Under the pieces are notes generated by a model. That model saw only the letters and a program-made list of their open reading frames with translations, made no database searches and was not told where the DNA came from. The translations under genes were made by a program, and so were the position numbers. Source: an uncultured Lysobacteraceae bacterium (GTDB taxonomy: Bacteria; Pseudomonadota; Gammaproteobacteria; Xanthomonadales; Xanthomonadaceae). Taken from it: a DNA stretch of 64,000 nt. The stretch lies in the NCBI GenBank assembly GCA_936911875.1, contig CAKZGB010000017.1:6238-70237 (forward strand), given 5' to 3'. Shown here in pieces: positions 50,725 to 58,074 of the stretch (its first letter is position 1; each line of letters begins with the position of its first letter).

Positions 50725-52602
50725 ATGAATGCTGTATCCAAGGACCTGCTGCAGCAGGCCGAACAACTGTCTTCTGATGTAACCCGTCCGATTCCTGGCT
50801 CCCGTAAGGTTTATGTGCAAGGTTCGCGTGAGGATCTGCGCGTGCCGATGCGTGAAATCGGCCTGAGCACGACCCCCACACTGTTTGGCGGCGAGAACAA
50901 TGCGCCGCTGACGGTCTATGACACCTCCGGTATTTATACCGACGCCAATGCGCAAATCGATTTGGTTAAAGGCCTCGCACCGATTCGCCATCGCTGGATC
51001 GAAGAGCGCGGTGACACCGAGCAGCTTGCCGGTCTCACGTCGGAGTTCGGTCGCGCCCGCGAGAACGATCCCAAGCTCGATGCGATCCGCTTTCCTAACC
51101 GCGTGCTGCCGCGTAAGGCCAAGGCCGGCGCCAACGTCACCCAGATGCACTATGCCCGCCGCGGCATCATCACGCCGGAGATGGAATACATTGCCATCCG
51201 CGAAAATCAGCGCATCGACGAAATCCGCGAAGCCCACCTGCTGAACCAGCATGCCGGCGAGCACTTCGGCGCCAATCTGCCTTCGCGAATCACCGGCGAG
51301 TTTGTCCGTGACGAAGTGGCCCGCGGCCGCGCCATTATTCCCGCCAATATCAACCACCCGGAACTCGAGCCGATGATCATCGGCCGCAACTTCCTGACCA
51401 AGGTGAATGCCAATATCGGCAACAGCGCCATTTCATCCGGCATCGCCGAAGAAGTCGAAAAGATGGTGTACAGCATTCGCTGGGGTGGTGACACCGTGAT
51501 GGATCTGTCCACCGGCAAGCACATCCACGAAACACGCGAATGGATCTTGCGCAATTCGCCGGTGCCAATCGGTACCGTGCCAATCTATCAGGCGCTGGAG
51601 AAGGTCGATGGCCGCGCCGAGGACCTGACCTGGGAACTGTTCCGCGACACGCTGATTGAACAGGCCGAGCAGGGCGTAGATTATTTTACGATCCATGCCG
51701 GTGTGCTGCTGCGTTATGTGCCCCTGACTGCCAAGCGCGTCACCGGCATTGTGTCGCGCGGCGGCTCGATCATGGCCAAATGGTGTCTGGCGCATCACAA
51801 GGAAAACTTCCTGTATACGCATTTCGAAGAGATCTGCGAAATCATGAAGGCCTACGACGTGTCGTTCTCGCTGGGTGACGGTTTGCGTCCGGGCTCCATT
51901 GCCGATGCCAACGATGCGGCGCAGTTCGGTGAACTCGAAACGCTGGGCGAGCTGACGCAAATCGCCTGGAAACACGATGTCCAAACCATGATCGAAGGCC
52001 CAGGCCACGTGCCGATGCAACTGATCAAGGAAAACATGGACAAGCAGCTGCGCGAATGTGGCGAGGCGCCGTTCTACACACTCGGACCGTTGACCACCGA
52101 CATCGCGCCGGGCTACGACCACATCACCTCGGCCATTGGTGCCGCGATGATTGGCTGGTTCGGCACGGCCATGCTCTGCTACGTCACGCCCAAGGAGCAT
52201 CTGGGCTTGCCCAATAAAGAAGACGTGCGCGAGGGTCTGATCGCCTACAAGATTGCGGCACATGCTGCGGATCTGGCGAAGGGTCATCCGGGCGCGCAAG
52301 CGCGCGACAACGCCATGAGCAAGGCGCGCTTTGAATTCCGCTGGGAGGATCAGTTCAATCTCGGTCTGGACCCGGAACGTGCTCGCGAATACCACGATGA
52401 GACCTTGCCGAAGGATGCGCACAAGTCCGCTCACTTCTGCTCAATGTGCGGTCCGCATTTCTGCTCGATGAAGATCACGCAGGATGTGCGCGATTTCGCG
52501 GCCGAGCACGGCATGTCCGAGCAGGAAGCACTGGAAAAGGGCATGCAGGAGCAATCCAAGGTGTTCAACGAGCAGGGCGCTGAGATCTATCGCACGGTCT
52601 GA
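50725..52602 (+). CDS. thiC: Phosphomethylpyrimidine synthase
   Basis: A radical-SAM enzyme converting aminoimidazole ribotide to HMP phosphate, the pyrimidine half of thiamine. The 625-residue protein has the C-terminal iron-sulfur motif C-x2-C-x4-C at about residues 571-579 (CSMCGPHFC). ATG 50725 has AAGGTG eight bases upstream, while the in-frame ATG at 50719 has only two bases of spacing, so 50725 was chosen. Controlled by the TPP riboswitch just upstream. The other window thiamine gene, thiE, is 10 kb away with no riboswitch. Confidence 0.98.
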   Translation: MNAVSKDLLQQAEQLSSDVTRPIPGSRKVYVQGSREDLRVPMREIGLSTTPTLFGGENNAPLTVYDTSGIYTDANAQIDLVKGLAPIRHRWIEERGDTEQLAGLTSEFGRARENDPKLDAIRFPNRVLPRKAKAGANVTQMHYARRGIITPEMEYIAIRENQRIDEIREAHLLNQHAGEHFGANLPSRITGEFVRDEVARGRAIIPANINHPELEPMIIGRNFLTKVNANIGNSAISSGIAEEVEKMVYSIRWGGDTVMDLSTGKHIHETREWILRNSPVPIGTVPIYQALEKVDGRAEDLTWELFRDTLIEQAEQGVDYFTIHAGVLLRYVPLTAKRVTGIVSRGGSIMAKWCLAHHKENFLYTHFEEICEIMKAYDVSFSLGDGLRPGSIADANDAAQFGELETLGELTQIAWKHDVQTMIEGPGHVPMQLIKENMDKQLRECGEAPFYTLGPLTTDIAPGYDHITSAIGAAMIGWFGTAMLCYVTPKEHLGLPNKEDVREGLIAYKIAAHAADLAKGHPGAQARDNAMSKARFEFRWEDQFNLGLDPERAREYHDETLPKDAHKSAHFCSMCGPHFCSMKITQDVRDFAAEHGMSEQEALEKGMQEQSKVFNEQGAEIYRTV

Positions 52603-52637
52603 ATCGCAGCTTTGCTAGACTGGGCCCATCGAGTTCG

Positions 52638-53393
52638 ATGGGCCTTGCGTTTGTGAATCCCGGTATTCCCACCCAGATTTCGTTTTTCCGTCGGCACCCT
52701 GCCGCCTTGCTGCTGGCTGTGCAGGTGTTGGGGCTGATCATGTTGCCCGCACTGCACGATGTGTTTGCGAGCCGCATCGCTCTTGCCGTCTTCAGTGTGA
52801 TTTCCATGCTGGTCGCCGTGCTGGTGGTGATTCGCAGTCAGGCGGTCAGCGCATTAGCCATTTTGCTGGGTGTGCTGGCGTTGGCCACGACCTTGGCCTC
52901 ACTGTTTCCGCCGTATCGCTTTCTGTTGGCCTACGGCATGGTCTTTGAGGGCTTGCTGTATCTCTACACCGCCGGCGTGCTGGTCTACTACATGCTGTCC
53001 GATCACCATGTAACGCTCGATGAGATGTTCGCCGCCGGTGCCACGTTTACGTTATTGGGTTGGGCATTCACCTATGCCTACATTGCGCTTCAGCATTTTG
53101 ATCCGCAGGCATTCACCGGTTTGCGCGATCCCGGCACCCCGCGCACCTGGATCGAACTGGCGTTTTTGAGCTTTACCAATCTGTCGGCCACCGGCATCGG
53201 CGATGTGCTGCCGATCAGTCCTTATGCACGTCTGCTCGCTATTTTTGAGCAGATTTTCGGTGTCGGCTATTTGGGCGTCATCGTGTCCCGTTTCCTGAGT
53301 CTGACCATGCACGGCATCGCATCCGATGCGCACGCGCACGGCTCCAAATCGCAGGACGCCTCGACAAACTCACCACCGGAGCAGCATCTATGA
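52638..53393 (+). CDS. Two-TM-pore-type ion channel with TGIGD filter
   Basis: A 251-residue membrane protein with six hydrophobic segments; the last two flank a pore loop FTNLSATGIGDVLP near residues 182-195, as in the Ion_trans_2 potassium-channel family. The selectivity filter reads TGIGD where classical K+ channels have TVGYGD, so selectivity may be relaxed. No RCK or cyclic-nucleotide domain is attached; the tail is short and polar. The start is uncertain (ATG 52638 or GTG 52653), neither with a clear ribosome site. Its stop overlaps the next gene (ATGA). Confidence 0.82.
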   Translation: MGLAFVNPGIPTQISFFRRHPAALLLAVQVLGLIMLPALHDVFASRIALAVFSVISMLVAVLVVIRSQAVSALAILLGVLALATTLASLFPPYRFLLAYGMVFEGLLYLYTAGVLVYYMLSDHHVTLDEMFAAGATFTLLGWAFTYAYIALQHFDPQAFTGLRDPGTPRTWIELAFLSFTNLSATGIGDVLPISPYARLLAIFEQIFGVGYLGVIVSRFLSLTMHGIASDAHAHGSKSQDASTNSPPEQHL

Positions 53394-54694
53394 AAGTGCG
53401 TTATCTATTGGCCAGTGTCGCGCTAAGTATCGGGCTGTTGGCAAGCCCCGTAATTGCAGCAAAGAATCCGGCAACGGAGTTTCGCAGTGTGCAAAGCGTA
53501 GCGGAGGCATTGCGATCCGGAAACATTCATGACCTGCATAAGGCATTTACTCCGGCCATGGCCTCCAATGTCACGGCGGCGCATTTGAGCATGGCATGGA
53601 TGCAGATCGGCGTGCAGGCCGGCGAGTTGCAGATTGTGGAGCCGTTGCCTGCGCAGAACAGCAAGATTGAACAATATGCGTTGCTGACGTTTGAGCGGGC
53701 TCAGTTCCTGTTGCAGGTGGTTTGGGATGCCAACGGTCAGATCGACGGACTTTGGATCAAACCTTACCAGGCGCCTGCCGCTGTTGCGCCGGATCCCGCA
53801 ATCCTGCCGCAGGAGATTAGCTTTGCAGCGCCGGGCGGGCCTTCGATCAAGGGCACGTTGTTGATGCCCAAAGGCGTCAGTAATCCGCCGGCTATTGTGT
53901 TGGTTCACGGTTCCGGCGCACACGACCGCTACGAAACCATGGGTCAGAATCGCCCGTTTCGCGACATTGCGAACGGATTGGCAAAGCAGGGCATCGCCGT
54001 TCTGATTTACGACAAGCGGACCTGGACCCATGGCAAGACCATGGATCTCACCAAGCTGACGATTGATCAGGAATCGACCGACGATGCGATCGCGGCGGCG
54101 ACTTGGTTGCGTGATTCAAAGCAGGTCGATCCCAAGCGCGTGTACGTTCTGGGTCATAGCCAGGGCGGTTTGGTGCTGCCGCGTATCTTGAGCCGCACAC
54201 CGTGGTTGCGTGGCGGTATCGGTTTGGCCGCACCGGCCGTCAAGCTGATCGATGTGTTACCGCATCAGAACGAATATCTGCTCGCCGATCAGCTCAGCAC
54301 GCCGCAAGGGCAGCAACACATGGCGATGATTACCGGCGGTATCGCGCGGATCCGTGATGCCAACAGCAAGGACCTGAGTCCGGTGTTCGGTTTGCCACTC
54401 AGCTACTGGCGTAGTGTTGACACGGTCGATCCGCTAAAGGAAATGCAGGACGTCAAACAGCCGGTGCTGTTTCTGCAGGGGAGTGCGGACTTTCAGGTGA
54501 CGCAGTCGGATTGGCGCGGATGGCAGCAGCTGGCGGCCAAAACACCTGCACAATTTCACTTTGTCGAGTTTCCCGGGATCAATCATCTCGGCCTGAAAAC
54601 CGAGAACAAACGGGGCATGGATGATTACCAGGCCCCGCGAACCGTCGCACCGGAAGTGATCAATGCGATGGCCGCCTGGATCAAACAGCACTAA
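53390..54694 (+). CDS. Secreted alpha/beta hydrolase
   Basis: A 434-residue protein with a signal peptide (LLASVALSIGLLASPVIAA, cut near residue 24), an N-terminal DUF3887-like domain of about 110 residues and an alpha/beta-hydrolase domain. The nucleophile serine is in VLGHSQGGLVL near residue 261; the catalytic aspartate is probably in QGSADFQV and the histidine in GINHLGL near 400. The HGSGAHDR block forms the oxyanion region. Esterase or peptidase-like activity in the periplasm is inferred; substrate unknown. Its ATG overlaps the ion-channel stop, an unusual pairing. Confidence 0.88.
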   Translation: MKVRYLLASVALSIGLLASPVIAAKNPATEFRSVQSVAEALRSGNIHDLHKAFTPAMASNVTAAHLSMAWMQIGVQAGELQIVEPLPAQNSKIEQYALLTFERAQFLLQVVWDANGQIDGLWIKPYQAPAAVAPDPAILPQEISFAAPGGPSIKGTLLMPKGVSNPPAIVLVHGSGAHDRYETMGQNRPFRDIANGLAKQGIAVLIYDKRTWTHGKTMDLTKLTIDQESTDDAIAAATWLRDSKQVDPKRVYVLGHSQGGLVLPRILSRTPWLRGGIGLAAPAVKLIDVLPHQNEYLLADQLSTPQGQQHMAMITGGIARIRDANSKDLSPVFGLPLSYWRSVDTVDPLKEMQDVKQPVLFLQGSADFQVTQSDWRGWQQLAAKTPAQFHFVEFPGINHLGLKTENKRGMDDYQAPRTVAPEVINAMAAWIKQH

Positions 54695-54720
54695 CCGAGC
54701 ATCCCGCAGCGGTAAAACAA

Positions 54721-54743
54721 AAGGGCGCCCACCGGGCGCCCTT
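54721..54743. terminator. Bidirectional terminator between the hydrolase and ppa
   Basis: A perfect 10-bp stem AAGGGCGCCC / GGGCGCCCTT with an ACC loop. The plus side is followed by CCTTTC; on the minus strand the stem is followed by TTTTGTTTT, so it is stronger for ppa. Confidence 0.85.
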
Positions 54744-54749
54744 CCTTTC

Positions 54750-54798
54750 ACCAGTTACCAACTACCAGTTACCAGTTACCAAATCCCATTTACCATTT
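54750..54798. repeat. Degenerate heptamer array at the ppa 3' end
   Basis: Seven consecutive 7-base units: ACCAGTT, ACCAACT, ACCAGTT, ACCAGTT, ACCAAAT, CCCATTT, ACCATTT. The last unit contains part of the ppa stop codon (54797-54799). The period equals that of the GAGGTTT and AAATCAA arrays at 23062-23313, although the unit differs. Confidence 0.85.
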
Positions 54799-55327
54799 AC
54801 TGCGCTTTATAGCGCTCAATGGCATCAACCAGCACAGCGCGAGCTTCTTCAGCGTTGCCCCAGCCTTCGATCTTGACCCACTTGCCCTTTTCCAGATCTT
54901 TGTAGTGTTCAAAGAAGTGGGCGATCTGATCCAGCATCCACTTAGGAGCCTGATCCAGATCGGTAAAGTCGGCATAGGCCGGGAAAATCTTGGCATTCGG
55001 CACGGCAATCAGTTTTTCATCGCTGCCGGCTTCGTCGGACATTTTCAGATAACCGATCGGACGGGCTTTGATCACCGAGCCCGGCACCACCGGATGCGGC
55101 ATCAGCACCAGTACGTCGGCCGGATCGCCATCGCCACACAACGTATTCGGCACGTAGCCGTAGTTGGCAGGGTAGTGCATGGCGGTAGACAGCACACGGT
55201 CCACCCACAGCACGCTCGAATCCTTGTCGACTTCGTACTTGACGGGTTCGGAATCCTTGGCGATTTCAATGATGACGTTGACTTCTTCCGGCGCGTTTTT
55301 GCCGGCCGAGACGGCTTCGAGACCCAT
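54797..55327 (-). CDS. ppa: Inorganic pyrophosphatase
   Basis: A 176-residue soluble family I pyrophosphatase that hydrolyses PPi and pulls biosynthetic reactions forward. The metal-binding signature DGDPADVLVL (three aspartates) and the YGYVPNTLCGDGD block are intact, as is FFEHYKDLEKGKWVKIEGW near the C-terminus. Full length for the hexameric bacterial type. Its stop codon lies in a heptamer repeat array. Divergent from a small secreted-protein gene. Confidence 0.97.
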   Translation of the reverse strand: MGLEAVSAGKNAPEEVNVIIEIAKDSEPVKYEVDKDSSVLWVDRVLSTAMHYPANYGYVPNTLCGDGDPADVLVLMPHPVVPGSVIKARPIGYLKMSDEAGSDEKLIAVPNAKIFPAYADFTDLDQAPKWMLDQIAHFFEHYKDLEKGKWVKIEGWGNAEEARAVLVDAIERYKAQ

Positions 55328-55498
55328 GGTGACTCCCAGTAATTGATTAGCGAAAAGTGCATGCCGCGGCAGCGCCGTGGCCAGGACGATATGGTACCAC
55401 TAGGGCCCAAAGCCGCCATCCGTGCGGGCAATTGGCTGCGGTTCAGACGTTTTCAGGCAGGCTGACAGCTGGTTTTGAACGACAAGGAGCGGCGACCG

Positions 55499-56008
55499 AT
55501 GGCCCTTCGAATCCCTCTTTTACTGGCGATGACCCTGCCGGTGTCCGTTGTGATGGCAGCAACGCCCGAAATTACCCGCGCCGTGGGCACACCGCAGGCA
55601 GTGGGGAAGGCGCACACGCTGCGGACCATTCCCGAGACCTGTGCACGCATCACCGGGCAATTTACTGGCAATGCGGATAAGCCCTATGCGATGAACGTCA
55701 GCAAGACCTCGCCTCGCTGCGTGGCGCGTGCGACGCTGGTTAGCGCCGGCAAGGTCAAGGCGGATACGGACCCGCGCTGGGTCTTAAACGACCAAGTTAA
55801 GGTGCCCAATGCGCAATGCCCATCGCAGATGGCCACCCTTTCAGTTTGGCGATTGAACGTTAAAAACGAACCCTACAAGCTGGATGCGCAGGGCCGCGCA
55901 CGGGTGTATTTGAAACCCGAAGCGCAGAAGGCATGGACCGCCAATGATCCCAAACGTACGCAGCCGGCGTATGCGATCGCAGTCGATGTGACCGGCCGCT
56001 GCGGGTAA
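55499..56008 (+). CDS. Small secreted protein of unknown function
   Basis: A 169-residue protein not recognised. It has a signal peptide (LRIPLLLAMTLPVSVVMA, cut after residue 20 or so before ATPEI) and four cysteines in the mature part (in ETCARIT, SPRCVAR, NAQCPSQ and the C-terminal GRCG), probably two disulfides. It is rich in beta-forming segments and lysine/arginine; periplasmic location is expected. ATG 55499 has AAGGAG 9 bases upstream, better than the start 8 codons earlier. It stands alone, closed by a terminator. No catalytic motif was seen. Confidence 0.75.
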   Translation: MALRIPLLLAMTLPVSVVMAATPEITRAVGTPQAVGKAHTLRTIPETCARITGQFTGNADKPYAMNVSKTSPRCVARATLVSAGKVKADTDPRWVLNDQVKVPNAQCPSQMATLSVWRLNVKNEPYKLDAQGRARVYLKPEAQKAWTANDPKRTQPAYAIAVDVTGRCG

Positions 56009-56025
56009 TGCCTCAATATGTTGAT

Positions 56026-56052
56026 AAAATGGCGTCTTCGGGCGCCATTTTT
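56026..56052 (+). terminator. Terminator of the small secreted-protein gene
   Basis: Stem AAAATGGCG / CGCCATTTT (56026-56034 with 56043-56051), loop TCTTCGGG, T-run at the 3' end. It lies 34 bases before the adk start, so adk should have its own promoter or read through. Confidence 0.82.
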
Positions 56053-56085
56053 GTGCCCAGCCATTTCTAGTTGTTGGAGACGTCA

Positions 56086-56664
56086 ATGCGTTTGGTTCTG
56101 TTGGGTGCACCGGGTTCGGGCAAAGGCACACAAGCTGCAAAGCTCAAGGATTATCTGCAGATTCCGCATATTTCCACCGGAGATCTGTTGCGTGGAGAGG
56201 TTGCGGCCGGCACCAAACTGGGTCTCGAGGCAAAAGAGGTCATGGCCCGCGGTGAACTGGTGAGCGATGCCATTCTGCTCGGCATGCTCGAAGATCGCCT
56301 GCAACGCGATGACTGCAAAGACGGCTTCATTCTCGATGGCTATCCGCGCAACCTGGCGCAAGCCGATGCATTGAACACCTTGCTGGCCCGCATCAAGCAA
56401 CCGATGGATTACGCCGTCCAGCTCGAAGTGCCGACTGACTTGCTGATCGATCGCATCGCCGGTCGCGCTGCGGCCGAGGGTCGTGCCGATGACAATCCGG
56501 AATCGGTCCGTAAGCGTCTCGAAGTGTATGACTCGCAAACCGCTCCGGTCATTGATTACTACCGCAACAACGGTCAGCTCAATATTGTCGATGGCGTTGG
56601 CGAGCTGGACGAAGTGTTCAATCGCATCCTGACTGCGATCGATAGCGAGCCTAAAGTCGGCTGA
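56086..56664 (+). CDS. adk: Adenylate kinase
   Basis: A 192-residue kinase balancing ATP, ADP and AMP. The P-loop GAPGSGKGTQ is at residues 7-16 and the AMP-binding block HISTGDLLR follows; FILDGYPRN is the conserved NMP core. The LID is short, with no zinc cysteines (AGRAAAEGRADDN), the short-type enzyme also found in Xanthomonads. ATG 56086 has TTGGAG upstream. The mpl gene follows 8 bases later. Confidence 0.97.
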   Translation: MRLVLLGAPGSGKGTQAAKLKDYLQIPHISTGDLLRGEVAAGTKLGLEAKEVMARGELVSDAILLGMLEDRLQRDDCKDGFILDGYPRNLAQADALNTLLARIKQPMDYAVQLEVPTDLLIDRIAGRAAAEGRADDNPESVRKRLEVYDSQTAPVIDYYRNNGQLNIVDGVGELDEVFNRILTAIDSEPKVG

Positions 56665-56672
56665 ATCGCACC

Positions 56673-58058
56673 ATGAATCTGCATATTCTCGGCATCGCCG
56701 GTACGTTTATGGGCGGCGTGGCGGCCTTGGCTCGCGAGTTGGGCCATTCCGTCGAGGGCAGTGATCAGGCGATCTATCCGCCCATGTCCACGCAGCTCGA
56801 GTCGATGCAGATCCGTTTGCATCAGGGTTATGATCCCGCGCACATTGCTGCAGATGCCGATGAAATCGTCATCGGGAATGCGCTCTCGCGCGGCAACCCC
56901 GCGGTCGAAGATGTGCTCAACAAAGGCCGTAAATACATTTCGGGTGCGCAGTGGCTGTCCGAGAACGTATTGCCCGGTCGCGATACGCTGGCGGTAGCCG
57001 GTACGCACGGTAAGACGACCACCACTTCGATCCTGACCTATCTGCTGCAGGCTGCCGGGTTAGAACCGGGCTTTCTGGTGGGTGGCGTTGCAGAGGACTT
57101 TGGCACTTCGGCTCGCGTCGGCAAAGGCCGCGCGTTTGTGGTCGAGGCCGATGAGTACGACACGGCGTTTTTCGATAAGCGTTCCAAGTTTGTGCACTAT
57201 CGTCCGCTGGTTGCGATCCTCAACAATCTTGAGTTCGATCATGCTGACATCTTTGACAATGTCGGTCAGATCCAACGGCAGTTCCATCACCTGGTGCGCA
57301 CGGTTCCGCAGCGCGGCCGTCTGATCGTCAACGGCGAAGACCGTCACCTGCGCGAAGTGCTCGAGATGGGCGCATGGACGCCGGTCGAAACCTTCGGTCT
57401 CGATGAGTCGGCCAGCGCCGATGGCAAGCCGTTTACCTGGTCGGCCCGTTTGCTGGCCGCCGACGGTTCGGCCTTCGTGGTGCTGCATCAGGGTAGTGAG
57501 GTCGGCACGGTCGAATGGCCCTTGCTTGGCCGTCACAACGTAATGAATGCGTTGGCCGCGATCGCAGCGGCCAATGCAGTGAATGCCGAGCTCGCTCTGG
57601 CGCTGCCGGCATTGGCGCAGTTCTCCAGTGTGAAACGCCGTCTCGAGGTCGTGGGTCAGCACAACGACGTCACCGTCTACGATGATTTCGCGCATCACCC
57701 GACTGCGATTGCGACGACGCTCGCGGGTCTGCGTGCCAAGGTTGGTGATGCACGCATCGTGGTGGCCATGGAGCCGCGCAGTAACTCGATGCGCCTTGGC
57801 GCACATTCCGATGCTCTCGCACCTTCGTTAGATGATGCCGACGAGGTCGTGTTCCTGCATCGTCCCGAGTTGGCATGGGATGCGGGCAAGGTCGTGTCTT
57901 CGCTCAAGAATCACGGCCGCGCCGTGAGCGATGTCGATGAACTGCTGTCGGTTCTGACGGAAACCGTGCGCCCCGGCGACCACGTGGTCTTTATGTCCAA
58001 CGGCGGTTTCGATGCCGCGCCGCGTCGTTTCCATGCAGCTTGGGTGTCGCTGGGCTAA
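56673..58058 (+). CDS. mpl: UDP-N-acetylmuramate:L-alanyl-gamma-D-glutamyl-meso-DAP ligase
   Basis: A 461-residue Mur ligase used in murein recycling: it joins the recovered tripeptide to UDP-MurNAc. The N-terminal HILGIAGTFMGGVAALARELG block is typical of Mpl rather than MurC, and the ATP loop AGTHGKTTTTSILTYLL is at about residues 109-116. The third domain carries DDFAHHPTAI, the conserved histidine motif of the family. Probably co-transcribed with adk. Confidence 0.96.
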   Translation: MNLHILGIAGTFMGGVAALARELGHSVEGSDQAIYPPMSTQLESMQIRLHQGYDPAHIAADADEIVIGNALSRGNPAVEDVLNKGRKYISGAQWLSENVLPGRDTLAVAGTHGKTTTTSILTYLLQAAGLEPGFLVGGVAEDFGTSARVGKGRAFVVEADEYDTAFFDKRSKFVHYRPLVAILNNLEFDHADIFDNVGQIQRQFHHLVRTVPQRGRLIVNGEDRHLREVLEMGAWTPVETFGLDESASADGKPFTWSARLLAADGSAFVVLHQGSEVGTVEWPLLGRHNVMNALAAIAAANAVNAELALALPALAQFSSVKRRLEVVGQHNDVTVYDDFAHHPTAIATTLAGLRAKVGDARIVVAMEPRSNSMRLGAHSDALAPSLDDADEVVFLHRPELAWDAGKVVSSLKNHGRAVSDVDELLSVLTETVRPGDHVVFMSNGGFDAAPRRFHAAWVSLG

Positions 58059-58074
58059 GTCAGCTCGTTAAAGC

